Of a DNA stretch of 64,000 nt, positions 24,122 through 35,849 are shown one piece after another (positions within the stretch are counted from its first letter, which is position 1; each line of letters opens with the position of its first letter). A program made the position numbers and the translations under genes. The notes under the pieces were generated by a model, which worked only from the letters and a program-made list of their open reading frames with translations, was not told the DNA's origin and did no database searches. The DNA lies in contig JAYKXP010000009.1 in NCBI GenBank assembly GCA_037176845.1, forward strand, positions 1 through 64,000, read 5' to 3'. The DNA comes from Paramarasmius palmivorus (taxonomy: Eukaryota; Basidiomycota; Agaricomycetes; Agaricales; Marasmiaceae).

Positions 24122-27100
24122 CACCTTTGTGTCCCATCACTCGCGTCTGATAAGACGCCCAGAACGGGGTGGTTCCTGGCGTCTGATTAGACGGAGTGAT
24201 GGGGGTTTTTCCTGCACCCCGATGCACCTTCCTACTGCTCCTCGCTGCACCTGTCTTTTCCTCTCCTCATTTCTTCAAGTCTCCGCCGCCCCATCTGCCG
24301 GTCCTCGCTGCCGGCCTCAATGACTCATCACCAGTTTTTACAGCTTTCTCTGTCACTCCCACGGCCTTCGTCATCACTCGCTCCCGTTGTTGCCTCAACG
24401 GCGTCGCTGTCGTCAAATTTTTTTTTCCAGTCACCACACAGCAAGCAACCCTACAGTATCTGCTAATCCTCGCAGCCGCCGGCCTTCAGCTTTGTGAATC
24501 ATCGTTGCTCTCATTGATGCCCAAGTATCATCGTCAATGTCGTTGTCGTCGTCGAAATTTTTTCTCGGGCCAGAATTCGTTCAACACCGTACTTGGGGCT
24601 GACCCCTCTCCTAGCCAGTATATCGAATCATTTGCTTGGAATGACGGCCTGGGAGAGTACCTGCAAACTAAATTTTTCATCAGGTACGTCTCTAATTCTG
24701 TCTCAGAACTGAACTTTCACTGACACATTTTGTACTGCCCAGTTTTTCACTCCATCAATCTCAACATCTAGTATTGCTCAACACGCTAATCTGGTGCTCC
24801 CAAGTCAACCCTTTCCTCTTCCATCAGCCTCTAGCTTGCTCGATTCTCGAATCATAGGCCGCGTTTGGAAGGATATGAGGCAGGTAGAGGTAATGTGTAT
24901 GCTGGAGTTCTAAGATATGCCAAATAGGTATGCTCTACTCCCCGATATGCTGATGCTCACCGTTACTGAACATTTTGCCTTCACGCAGTGTTGCTTAAAC
25001 CCATCAATCTCGAAGAATGCATGGATGTGACTTCCCCTTAGTACAGTGTCTAGTGTTTGGTTGTCCACATGTACTTCACATGCTATATATATGAAATACA
25101 ACTATCCGTATCATCTAATGCATATTGCACCTATTGTGTCCCTTTGTTCAATGTGCCGCTTGCAAGCGCCCATCAGGCGCCCATGTCTTGCGTGGTTTCA
25201 ATCTCTCGATTTTCATCTTGTCTCTTCCTTCCTTGAGATGCATTGTACTGAAAGCCATCTTAAATGGTTAGAGATAGGTTTTGAGGACGTTCCGGCTCCT
25301 TATTTGCAGGGCAACCGTGCAATTCTGGTGAAAAGATCTGTGAAACTCACCTCTCGACACAATATTCGGCTCCTGCAATGCTTTCTATCACCATTCTGGT
25401 ACCAATATTTAACTATAAGCACTCTATTAGCACTTGCTGATACCCTTGATACTTACGAAGTGCGTAAACTTGATGCACGCTCGTACAATCAAGGTATCTA
25501 CTGTGGAACTCACTCTGGTGTTCATATTTCTACGGGATTATCGTTTTCCTCTTAGATCTATGGTCAAGAGGTCGTTCAAAATCGTTCATTGTGATGTAAA
25601 TAGACTGACTGAAGTTCCTGAGAGCGGTAGAAGTGGGAGCTGGCTTGTGGTCTGAAGCTTGTAATTGACATTGAGGTGCGTACTATCAATTGATCATACC
25701 ATGTCTTCATACATCGTCCCCCAAGTCCTCAACTCAAATTGACATCCCGCATGCGGTCATAAGCTGAGAGCCACTTCATGCTATATTTATGTCCTCGACA
25801 ATGGTTGTATACTATCTACTAGAATTTCGAGAGCCCGATTAATGTTTGAATTGCTTAAACGGTGAACTGGACTTAGTGCGATTCCAAGTCTACATTCCAT
25901 CAAATATTGGTTTTGCAAGATATGTATTATCAAGTTGACTAAAACAGATGATATACCGAACACGATATCATAACTTAAAGATATTGCCGTTTACAGAGAA
26001 AGTATAAGTCAATGTGCTCGAGCAAGCTAAGACACGGATTATGCATTCGCTCTAATTACCAACAAGTCTCGCGCGTTGCAATGAGTGTATAATAAAGTCT
26101 GAGTTAGCATCTAGTCAATGCATCACAAGGCTAAGAAAACAATTGAGGTTGGCGGGACGGGCCCAGAAGGGTGATGATATAGAGCTTGTGATGTCGAGTA
26201 GTCGAGTAGGAGCGTACGTTGACCAACGGGAGTGTTGCGAGGGGTGCTGAGAGCCAGAGGATATCTGAAGATGATTGCCCAACGACACAAATTAGAAAGC
26301 AAAGACGAGTTGGTAATGATGCTCTCACCAAACGAGCGTTGTTCGCCATCCTCGTATTTCTCCTTGGCAAGTTGGCCATAGAATTCACTTTGGTTGGGCT
26401 TAATCGCAGGGTTCATGAGACGTCATTCATCCATGCCCGTCACAACGTATTCCCGGGCTTCGAGTATTCGTAGGACGCGCAGTTGTGAAGACTTCCCATG
26501 TTGCCCACTGTAGATTCCTTTGGAGCTTCGTTTTCGTGAGTAGGAAGATGTGTTAACTGTGACCATGAGGATACTCGAGTACAAAGCCTAATGAAGCTAA
26601 GGCATTTTTAAAAAATTTTTGAGTTCAAAAATTGGAGCTTGGCGCACCTGATAAATTCTGACAATGACGCTACCCTCTTTCTTTCTCTCGACAACAACAA
26701 AAAAGCCGCGAGAGTAGTGGAGGAGGCATCTGGCGACGAGATATAACATCTTCAACTACGAGTTCAATGTTGGGCGGGCTGAGGGGCAGTGATGACGAGT
26801 AATCACTCCAAGTTCGATGACGATGACGATGACGGTATCCGGAAGGTTCGAGTTGAGTTTTGATGATTCATGGAGGCCGGCGACAGCGAGGACCAGGAGG
26901 AACTGTAGGGCGACCCTAGAAAAAAATTTCCTGACGACGTTGACGACGTACTCGGGGCAACGATGAGAGTGGTGGACAGTGATGAAGGTCGTGGGAGTGA
27001 CAGTTGATGTTGCAGAAGGAGTGATGAGTCATTGAAGCCGGCAGTGAAGACCGGCAGATAAGGCGGCGGGAGACTTGAAGAACGAGAGAGAGGAAAGGAG

Positions 27101-27231
27101 AGGTGCAGCGAGGAGCGGTAGGAGGGTGCATGGAGGTGCAGGAAAAACCCCCATCATTCCGTCTAATCAGACGCCAGGAACCACCCCGTTCTGGGCGTCT
27201 TATCAGACGCGAGTGATGGGACACAAAGGTG
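24122..27231. mobile_element. 3.1-kb inverted-repeat transposable element, apparently non-autonomous
   Basis: The ends are inverted copies starting CACCTTTGTGTCCCATCACT. The imperfect terminal repeats run about 370-390 bp (24,122-24,510 and 26,860-27,231). The outermost 110 bp are almost identical. The element is flanked by the 7-bp direct repeat CGTACTT. Each terminal repeat contains near its edge a self-complementary block of about 71 bp (24,133-24,203 on the left), with arms CCCATCACTC/GAGTGATGGG and GCGTCTGATAAGACGC. The 2.3-kb interior has no transposase-like frame. The superfamily is not assignable from the termini: 7 bp does not fit the usual hAT (8) or MULE (9-11) lengths exactly, and TIR trimming could change the count. 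Confidence 0.75.
24740..26600. other. Interior of the inverted-repeat element
   Basis: The interior is A/T-richer than its surroundings. The longest open frame, 25,046-25,555 (+), has a composition without recognisable motifs and is not called. On the minus strand at 26,123-26,416 the frame beginning MNPAIKPNQSEFYGQLAKEK looks protein-like and contains an intron-like GTGAGAGC...TTCAG. It may be a captured host-gene fragment, but I cannot name the source. Confidence 0.35.
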
Positions 27232-27239
27232 CGTACTTG

Positions 27240-28780
27240 AAGCCTAAGGTAACTGGGAGTAGCGTGAGCCTATATGTGCTAGTAAGACTAAGCAACGAAA
27301 ACTTACCTAGAGATTTAATCCGAGTAGTAGACGTTAAACCTCATTCTACTCGCCAGTCCTCGTTGCTGGCACTACCCATCCATCCATTCATCCAGCCTGA
27401 GGTTGTACCAACAAACTCAACCCCGATACTTCTACATCCCCACAACCTCAGCCCGAGATACGATCGAGAACGTTCTACTCGTGCGGACGAGCAATACCAA
27501 CGACGAGATATCGACATTTGGTCTCGATCTGAGTGCGAAAAGTTACCGATATCGAGCATGGTGTGTAGAAGGGTAGCGTCGGGCGAGGAATTCGTCGATG
27601 TGGACATGTGAGGCGGCTGAACGCTATGAGGAAGCGGACAGCAGCAGGGTGTAAAGAAAGGTGATGAAGAGGAGAGGATACAAAGCGCCAAATCTGAGAC
27701 GCCTCAACACGTCGAGCTGGGTTGAGTAGTGGTAGCGGGATAGAGAAGTGATGGAGACGATCAACGATACTTGGGAGTATAGGGATGGGGTTATGCTGAA
27801 AAGGGAATCTGCCTGGGATGCAGTGGCTTCTCAGCACACCCAAGAACGTATTCGGTGGTTGACGTGTATGGGGTAGATGTTCTGAAGGGGAATGTGATTT
27901 CGTGGATGCGTGGGTGGTACTCGAGGAGGTGAGGAAGAGGTGTTCAAAATCTCTTCAAGGAATCTTGGTGCTTCGGGAAGTGAACCGGTCCATGAGGAAG
28001 AGGTTGGTGACATTGGGGGTTGTTCCATGGAAGGCATTGACAAGGATGAACTCTGGGCGTCATGCACGACATTGAGCCATTGCTTGAAATGGTATGGCCA
28101 CATCCTCATCGCTCTACGACTCTTAGACCAATGCCAACGCTTTCAATCGCGCATTCCAGTCCTCCTACATCACCACGAATCCCATCAGACGAGGCACCAG
28201 CTAGCTCGAGCGCAATGTGTGTGAGGGGATACGGATATGGGTGAGAGCGATGTCGATGAAGCGCTATGAGGAAGACACCCGGAAAAACCTCAAAAAAGAG
28301 ATACGCCGCGTCCGAGAATGAGTAGAAGGTCGCAACTATATCGATGAGGCAGCAGGGGTTGCGTTGACTGAGGAGATGCTCAGACGGACACTGAACTTAG
28401 TGTCGTCGTTGTCATTGGAATCCGCTAGCCAGCCCAACATTCGCGTAAGAATGTTCAGAGTAACGCGTTATATTGGGTCTAGGAAATTTAGGGAGCGAGA
28501 TGAAGACGCAGAAGGCCAACAAATGGGAGATGGACAAGGAGATTTGCATGAATGGTGGTTGCAGTCGGAAAAAGTAAGCGGCACCCGAGCAGCACCGCGG
28601 CTTTCCTTACAACCACCACAATCCTGCCAGGCCCACAATGTACAACCTTCCACGCTGACCACACCATCAAGTCTTTGGACGCTAGAAAGCTTGAATTCAA
28701 CGCCGTGATACCCTCTGGCTCTGGAAGCTTAAAGTCTGTAGGTTCGACTCTTGGCTAAATAGTAAACTTCCGGTGCATGT
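27240..28780 (-). repeat. Relic minus-strand gene-like repeat, copy a
   Basis: Blocks here recur at 38.5 and 39.0-39.3 kb: AAAGAGATACGCCGCGTCCG (28,295; compare 39,086 and 38,535) and CCCAACATTCGCGTAA (28,434; compare 39,226). The block at 27,272-27,345 (GTAAGACTAAGC...TTACCTAGA...GTAGTAGACGTTAAACCTCA) recurs at about 43,953-44,025. At 28,594 there is a copy of the dispersed CCGCGGCTT motif. No intact reading frame follows from these blocks. Confidence 0.4.
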
Positions 28781-29209
28781 TAATCCCACTTTCTCGTATC
28801 ATTGAGCTACTGAGCTAGTCTCAAGACTCCGGCGCAATGTCATCTCTACATATAATTGCAAGATACATCTATCTATCATTCAACAGCAGAGCCATGTTCA
28901 AATAGGCTTAAACGGCAATCCCTAATTATCACCTTCTCGCTGAATCTTCTTCGTCCACCGACACACTGGGATTCAGTGGGAGGCCCCAGGCACATATTTC
29001 TTCGTCATAGGTCACAGCTCAGGTCATGGTGGGAAGCTCTGAATACCCCACTATCCAGAAGAGGTCTTCATCAGAGAACAGGTGCCAGGGATGCTTGAGG
29101 AATAGGAGGATCCGAGAATAACTCGCACGGAATAGCTCGTCATAAGTGATGTAGCATTCCACCCCTTAGAACCTGGCTGGCCTCTACATAACTCTGATCA
29201 CAAAACACG

Positions 29210-29510
29210 TCTACCCTACTGTCCTTTGCTTGTTTTGTGTGGCAAGCATAAGCCCAAAATTCATCGGACTATGCGATTTTCAACCTCTCCTATTAAACAG
29301 CTGACTTGCGCTCTCACGAGCTCCACGATCAGAGGATGATTCCATCTACATCACTGGGAAGATCACGAAACACATCTTTCAAGGAACAGTAACACATCTA
29401 CCCTATCGCTTTTCCCTTCCCTTACTTTCTATGCAGCGAGCATCCCCGGTCAGCCCGCCTGTTTATCAGGCTATACGATTTCGACCTCTTCCGTTGAATA
29501 GGTACCTTGC
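29210..29510. repeat. Imperfect direct repeat upstream of 7TM-E
   Basis: Two segments (about 29,203-29,310 and 29,370-29,510) share the order AAACACxTCT, CATCTACCCTA, TATGC, GGACTATGCGATTTTC / GGCTATACGATTTCG, CCTCTxCCxTT and CTTGC. They sit 160-460 bp upstream of the 7TM-E start, with no gene between. Confidence 0.4.
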
Positions 29511-29669
29511 ACCATTATGAGCTTCTTTTCCTTCCAACTGATCTCCAACATCTGACCAGCTTTCGCTATTTTCGAGATTCCTTCAAAGGCATGATCTTGA
29601 TGTTCAATGGCGGTACGAACTGCTGCGTGTGGCTATATAATAATTGGATCGTTTCTCTCTCACACGCCA

Positions 29670-31271
29670 ATGTCTACTCCCATTCCTGAATACTACCTTT
29701 CAACTCTTTCGGTGGAGCAGGCAATCCTCCACCCGATAATCACTTTGTCGGTGGGCTTTACAAGTCTCTTCATTGGATATCAGCCATCTGAGAGATGCAC
29801 CCTTCATATCAGGCCATGTACTTTGTTTACGGTATGTTCCTGCAAGCCATCTTGAGATATTCTCATTCATTACCTTCCTTCTCTTAGGTGCCTACGTTCT
29901 ACTCTTTGGGACCTACATCTACATGACGCGTAGCGGCCAACACAAAGATGATAGCTTCAACAGACCGGGTCGTCTATATATCCTACTCACCTGGGCTCTC
30001 TTCGTATTGTCGACCGTATTCGTGGTCATCGAAACCATCTACAACATCCACGGCACCGTCGTTCGCTTTGATGTTGTCAAACGCGGAGATTACGATTTCT
30101 TCGACCGTTATCAAAATTGGGAAGATACAGAAAGAAAACTTGGCGGGTAATTTATGTTCTCCATGGTATCCGAGTCCATCTCTGACTACATAATTGCACC
30201 TAGCTCCAACGAAAATTTCCTGCCTGTTGTTATGAAGTAGGTTTGCCTTCGCGTCTTACTGATTTTACTGTCAACGCTGATCACTGATACCAGTATCGCG
30301 GTGGAGTGGCTGCTTGTTCGTTTTTCTACATCTCACGTCCGTAATCTTTCGCTCAATGCCATGTATACTCGTCCAGATTCACAGATGCTATATCATTTGG
30401 GGCTCTCGCAAACTGATTGCCGTCCCCTTGATAGTGTCGTCTGCGGTCATCAATCGTGCGTTATCTAAGTCTCCTCTTCGGCTGGCCTCGAAAGTATATT
30501 CATTGGATTGTCCGACTAGTTGTTGGGCTTGTTTACAGTATCATGGAGGCAATCGGAACTAGCGCCTTAGCAAGTGATCCAAATGCTGCGAATCTACTGG
30601 TAATAGGAGAGAATATCAACTTTGCATGGGGTATCAGCAATATTGTCAACAATCTTGCTCTTACTCTCCTGACTAGTGCGTACTACCCCAGTCTTTATGA
30701 CCGACTTCAAGCGAATACTCCTTAGCTGGCCGTATCTGGTGGATCCATCGACAAGTACAAGCATTAGGCGTTTACACAAACGATAGGCTTATTAACTCAG
30801 TCTCCCGTTTCATGTGAGTCAATCTCAACCTCAAACTGAAAACCAACCGGGCGCGCGACTCATTTTCGTCAGATTGGAATCCGGAATGATCTATCCAATG
30901 ATGGTCGTGATAAACATGGTTGTGGCGAACACTGTACCACCATCAAAATACCCCCTGAACTTGTTTCCTGTTTCTATGCTCAGTGCTGTACGGCTCGCTC
31001 TTGCCTTTCGGAACCTTCTAATCTGAATGTCTAGGGAATCGTCCCGACTCTGATCATGGTACGGGCGAAACTCGGCCAGAATGTCGAAAGTTTGCAGGAT
31101 GTGGCCTCCGACATTCGCTTCACAAGCCAACCTGTACAGCAAAGGCTCGGAGGGACAAGCACCGCCCAGTCTCAGGCGCAGGTCGTTTCAGTTGTCAGGA
31201 ATTCTAGTGATTCCGAAGTTGGCGAAGGACAAGCAGGGAACACAAAGGAAGCTTTTGCGATTGCAGTGTGA
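29670..31271 (+). CDS. 7TM-E: seven-transmembrane family protein, intact
   Basis: Exons: 29670-29750, 29813-29831, 29888-30146, 30204-30236, 30294-30315, 30377-30455, 30520-30675, 30726-30813, 30873-30987, 31035-31271. The total is 1,089 nt and 362 aa, with every junction GT-AG and in phase. It is the only plus-strand member. The start MSTPIPEYYL is conserved. Rough membrane spans are residues 16-44, 61-83, 121-145, 148-172, 196-218, 247-268 and 273-298. IHRCYIIWG follows span 3, and RIWWIHRQ sits in the loop after span 5. The tail of about 60 residues is polar. The three small exons of 19, 33 and 22 nt are conserved in all paralogues. No substrate can be inferred. The stop lies 251 bp from the KDZ-2 element. 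Confidence 0.85.
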
Positions 31272-31513
31272 AGAAGTATCTCGTCACCAGCGCTGCGCTC
31301 CCAAGATTTGTTCCTTTTTCCTTCCTGTATGTAAGTAGGTGCCTGTTCGGCAACAATAGTATTACTCGCGATGGTGTTCTACTACAAGGGATAAACCGTG
31401 GTCACCCCATGTTTCGGAAAGACAGTATTATCCCGGGCGCATCCTAGGTGATTTCGGAGTGGCTAGTCAGTTCCTATGATCCGAATCCAAAGGCCAACGA
31501 CTACGTACCTACT

Positions 31514-31522
31514 ATCCAGAAC
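31514..31522. repeat. Left target-site duplication of KDZ-2
   Basis: ATCCAGAAC lies directly outside the left inverted repeat and is repeated exactly at 37,759-37,767 outside the right one. Confidence 0.9.
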
Positions 31523-31760
31523 GGGACAGCTGATGGTGAAAAAACACTGGTTGTGTAATCGGTGTCCCGCGCCGAGTGACTTCCCCTCGCATTGCACAGA
31601 TATCTTCGCATACCGCTGGTTGTCCACTCACTAGAATCTCAGGTACGTCTCCCTTAGTTTCTCCGGGAAAGCTGTTGATAACACCGGTGCATTCCACAGG
31701 TCTTCTCGCTTAGCCGGAGAAAACAATCGTTGGTGAACAAACCAGACAAACCCCCGTATT
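31523..31760. repeat. Left terminal inverted repeat of KDZ-2
   Basis: This is the reverse complement of 37,520-37,758. It contains the blocks CACTGGTTGTGTAATCGGTG, AATCTCAGGTACGTCTC and CTTCTCGCTTAGCCGGAGAA in both copies. Divergence starts inside at about 31,740. Confidence 0.88.
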
Positions 31761-32087
31761 CCACTGGTTGACTATTCATATAAAGGTAGGGCTCTAGGTC
31801 AAGTAAATTCATGGTCTCCCCACAGGTGGAGGCTATGACTATGCGGGCTCGGAGCCCGCCGCTACTGCCCCAAAGGTGACTTTACATCCCTCATTGCTTA
31901 AATCTTCACTGGCACCTGTCTATACAGATCCGACGGTCCACTACGCGGGAGGAGGTTGTACAATAGGTTGGAAATTTCATTTTCCGGTGCGGTACCAAAG
32001 AGTGTGGGCCAGGGTACTCAACGAGTCAACGTGTGCGTCGCATGTTCATCTTTCCTTCTTCTGTCGCACTCATTTCCTTTCCTTTCG

Positions 32088-35000
32088 ATGTCCAGCGAGT
32101 CCCGACCGAAGAGAGCAAGACTCATCTCAACCAAATCAAATCTACCTCCCCGCGAGCGAGTTTCGGCGCTCACTGGACAAGCACGTCTCGACACCAATCT
32201 ATCACAAACATCGCATCCATCACAATATCAGCGCCAGCCTCGTCTTCGTCCCCAGCCTCAGCCTCAGCTTCAGCCTCATTCCCAACTCCAGACACATCAA
32301 GGTTTTGGTACCCTTTCCAACGATTTGGACTTAGGGGGTCCTTCATTCTTGTTGCGTGGTCTGTATTCTTCACCTTGTCTCTCACATGCTGCTCACGCTG
32401 ATGTGAGAACTCAACCAGACCAAACCTCTTATACCTCGGTCAATGACTCAGGTCTTTCTTTGCATGGAGGTATGTTTTCTCTTATTTCCGGGCATGGCAA
32501 GGGCTAACAATATGGTGAACAGATTCCATACCAGATGGCGTTGGTCTGGAGATGCCTGTACCCAACGGAAACACCGATAATCCATCTGCACCGCTTAGCG
32601 ATGACTTAGATGATTATTGGTATGCCCTGACACATCTGGAGATGGTGTTGCGCCTAGACGACAAGCTTTTCGTCTTCCAAGATTGGGATTCGGAACATCA
32701 ATGTTTGAAGGTAAAGTTGTATTCTTGTGATCTGTCATTTATGTTTAACGGGAATCCAGATTGGCAAGTACGAGCACATTAGTTTTCTTCCCGAGGGTCC
32801 GGCTACGTTTACTGTTAGCTGTACTTGCCCATCGTACAAGACACGAGAGGACTGCCGCCACTGTCATATCTTTGTCCGCTATCACGTCGACTGTATGCTT
32901 CTCGAATGTATCGTCCGCGCTCCGCTTCCCGATGCTGTTCTTCTTCATGTAACACCATATCGGAAGAAATATATATTTTCTTCAACTTCTGGTTCATCTT
33001 CCGAGCGTTACCACTCAACAAAGCGTGCAATTGTGAGCCTTCGGAAAGACGGCCGCTGGCAATGTGATTCTTGCGGGTTTTCAGATAGTTGTAAGCATCG
33101 ACCACAAGCCAAGGCTTTCCTTGTCAAGGCGAAATTCATCGAGGATGGAGCTGAGGAGGTTGAGGATGACGGTAATGACCTTGATGAAGGTGAAGATGAG
33201 GAGGATGAGCTTCTTGGGCGTGCAATCAGTGGCCGCGGGGATGTGGGAGCCCGAGGTTCCGTCTCTCATATAATGGTTCTCCCGCCGAGATGGTGTGCAT
33301 CTCCTCATGAAATGGCATATTTTGTGCCCAAGGTTGACCCAATGCAGATGTCCACATTCCCTATCAACCCCATTTCTGCCCGCTGCAGCTGTGGGCTGTC
33401 ACTGGTAGACGCGCAGAACTTGCATCACATGGACCTTCTTCCGGCAACATTCCAACCAGCAATCCTATTTCACACTGCATTTAGCAGTGAAGTTGTTGTT
33501 GAGGTCGTTCCATGCCCCCGATGTCGTCATGCCCGTCGTCATATAGGTCCTGATCTGAGCGAGTTTGGGATTTTCAATTGGAACAATACCATGCTCTTCA
33601 CGCACGACCTTCTCAACGAATACACCAGTACTTACACAGCATCCGAAACACCCTTCTCAGCCTTCTGTCTCACTCGGAGACGTGCATACGAGGAGCAGTC
33701 TGCGAGCATGAAGTTCTGCTCTAATGAAACCTTTGTGCGGGTTTGGTTCAGCTTTGTGAAGCTTCAAGCCCTGGACAGCGGCATGGCATGTTCAACTTGT
33801 GGAGATCAGCCGGATATTGTTATCGCAGATGGTATTAGCCTCGGTACACATGTTTCGAAGGTTACATCCCATGTCAAACCCCCTACCTTCCTTGATACGC
33901 AAAGTGAGAGGATCGAGTCGATCTCCTCTTATATTGCACAGTGTCTTCCAACTATCCCAAAACAAACCGAACGAAATTTCGTGAAGAAGATACTTAACCT
34001 AACATCGGGAGCCTATACGCTTGACGCAGTTACCCATGAAGTCAATGCCTCCACAATACCTTCAAAACATCCCGAACTCTATAACTTTATTCTCTTATAC
34101 ATTTCGATCGGATGTTACGAGTTCGGATTTATCCGGATTCGTTCTTTATGGGTTGGGCCGTTGGTTGGTCCTGTCAAACCCTGCCCTCTGATTGGCTGAA
34201 TTCTTTTTAGTTTCTCCCACGGTCTCTGCATGCCGCCGGATGTTGTCGACAGCTGTCAAGATGTCAACGCGTCAACCCCTTAATAGAAGTGTGTTCAGGC
34301 ACATCCATGCTGCCCCCCAACTCCTCGCATGTAGCTGGTACCATGGTTGATGTTAGTAGTAGGTACCCATCTATTGTTACCGCTGCTGCTTTTGTATCTT
34401 GTTCCGGAAATAGATAGTGCACTTCTCATGATAGTTTCGTAAATTCACCATATCCCTACTATCTACGTGAAACCTAGCTCTAATTCAGTGCTCAGCTCTA
34501 TGTGAATACTCCAGTACTATGTATCTCCACAGAGATGCATATGCCGAACCCAACCTACTCAAGGACTTCAACTCTTTAAGTTTGTACAGTAAATGTGATC
34601 ATGTGACGACCTTACTCCTAAGGTCGTCATGTGACTCTCAGGGTTTGGTTAGGGTTTGGTTAGGAATGAATGATGCCGGTGCATATTGAAAGTTGAACGT
34701 TGAACGTTGACACAATGTTGATATTGGGCAGGCTTTGGTGCTCAGTACAATGAGAGGTGAGTAAATGTCCTTTGTTGAAAAAAAAGGCACCGAACTCGGT
34801 CCTGTCAGCGTTAGCTGACCCATTCCTGCTAGTAACAATGACCTACGTCCACTTCTATTCAAGAGCTACCGGAACCTCCTTGAACAAATTTCGGCTCCAG
34901 ATATTGTTCTTCAACTTGTTCCATATCGGGCCATCGACACACTCAACAAAATCAAAGACACCGGCATTGTACCAGACTGGTTTCAACGCGACTTCCCAGC

Positions 35001-35778
35001 GTTTGGTGTCGTAGCAGAAGTGCATCGACGCAGTCATACAGATTTGCCTGCTGCCCTTCGAGTGTTAGCTGGATGGCTTGCATCACGAGCAACAGAGGTC
35101 TACATGCGGCTAGCTCGACATGATCCTAGCCCGCCAAATTACAACTTGCAGTCGGCTGCCTCTCAGGATTGGTATAAGACGGGGACTTATTATGGTCTTC
35201 CTGCCGTCCGATCTAGGCGTAGGTATGCCAAGCTGAATCACGATGGTTCTACATTAGATCGCGCAGCCGAGCAGATGGGAGACTGCAACAAGTTCTACAA
35301 GACGTACTCTAAAAATAATCTGACAGGCGGGATCATGGTATTATGGTGTCGCCACTCTATTTGCCTTGGATTCCACTCAATACCAACTGCCGAAGGCCGG
35401 AACGATGTCTTTTCGGCCATCTATACACGATTTCCCAAAGCGCCGAGGATCATTATCTACGACTTTGCATGTCAGTTGGCGACGTACTGTTTGGTACGCG
35501 AAGCTCGCTACTTCCGAGATACACAATTCCTCATCGATGAATTACATGCGCATGACCATACTCGTTGTGGTCAAGCATGTTTTGCCAGCAACTGGATGCG
35601 GTATGACAATGAAATTCGCAAGATTAATACAAGTGCCGCAGAGTGTGGAAATCAGGGCATGAAGCGCATCTGCAAGAGTGTTAGCTTCATGAACTTTGAG
35701 AACGCTGTTCTCTTCATATGGGTATTCTTACATATTTGGAACCGAGAAGTGGAACGGCGCATGTCAAAGGCTAAATAG
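32088..35778 (+). pseudogene. KDZ transposase with CxC cysteine clusters, disrupted
   Basis: Exons 32088-32469, 32523-32710 and 32760 onward, then (after a break) about 34,720-34,756 and 34,833-35,778. The N-terminus (MSSESRPKRARL) is Gln/Pro-rich and disordered. A SWIM-like cluster follows (CTCPSY...CRHCHIF), then a second (WQCDSCGFSDSCKH), an acidic run, and CSCG/CPRC clusters before GIFNWNN. The catalytic parts typical of KDZ transposases are present: IADG near the third cluster, and in the C-terminal half MVLWCRHSIC, GRNDVFSA, YDFACQ and NTSAAECGN. The N-terminal frame runs into unrelated sequence and stops at 34,199, and about 0.5 kb of non-coding DNA precedes the next homologous block. 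I infer loss of a segment or insertion, hence pseudogene. An unusually long intron is a less likely alternative. Confidence 0.8.
34110..34719. other. Non-coding interruption inside the KDZ-2 transposase
   Basis: This stretch replaces the expected middle of the transposase. It contains a perfect 11-bp hairpin (TGACGACCTTA, loop CTCC, TAAGGTCGTCA; 34,604-34,629), two 12-bp GGGTTTGGTTAG units just after it (about 34,640-34,663) and a GTTGAACGTTGAACGTTGAC run. No clear target duplication flanks it, so an inserted MITE is possible but unproven. Confidence 0.5.
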
Positions 35779-35849
35779 CATGTATTATGATTCATAAGCT
35801 CTACCTATATCTAAGTACCTAGAGGTTTCCATGATAACTATGATTCTAC

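Noticed and set aside
25046..25555. 169-codon plus-strand frame inside the inverted-repeat element
   Set aside because: No domain, low-complexity hydrophobic composition, and no transposase motif.
28735..28750. GGTTCGACTCTT, resembling a tRNA B-box
   Set aside because: No matching A-box, anticodon stem or acceptor stem could be folded around it; not a tRNA gene and too weak for a SINE call.
31523..31760. Protein-like reading MVKKHWLCNRCPAPSD in the repeat at 31.5 and 37.7 kb
   Set aside because: The sequence is a terminal inverted repeat with a target duplication at its edge; its coding look is not supported by any continuing frame.
34637..34663. Telomere-like GGGTTTGGTTAGGGTTTGGTTAGG
   Set aside because: Only two 12-bp units lying inside an interrupted transposon; not a telomere or a clear interstitial telomeric array.
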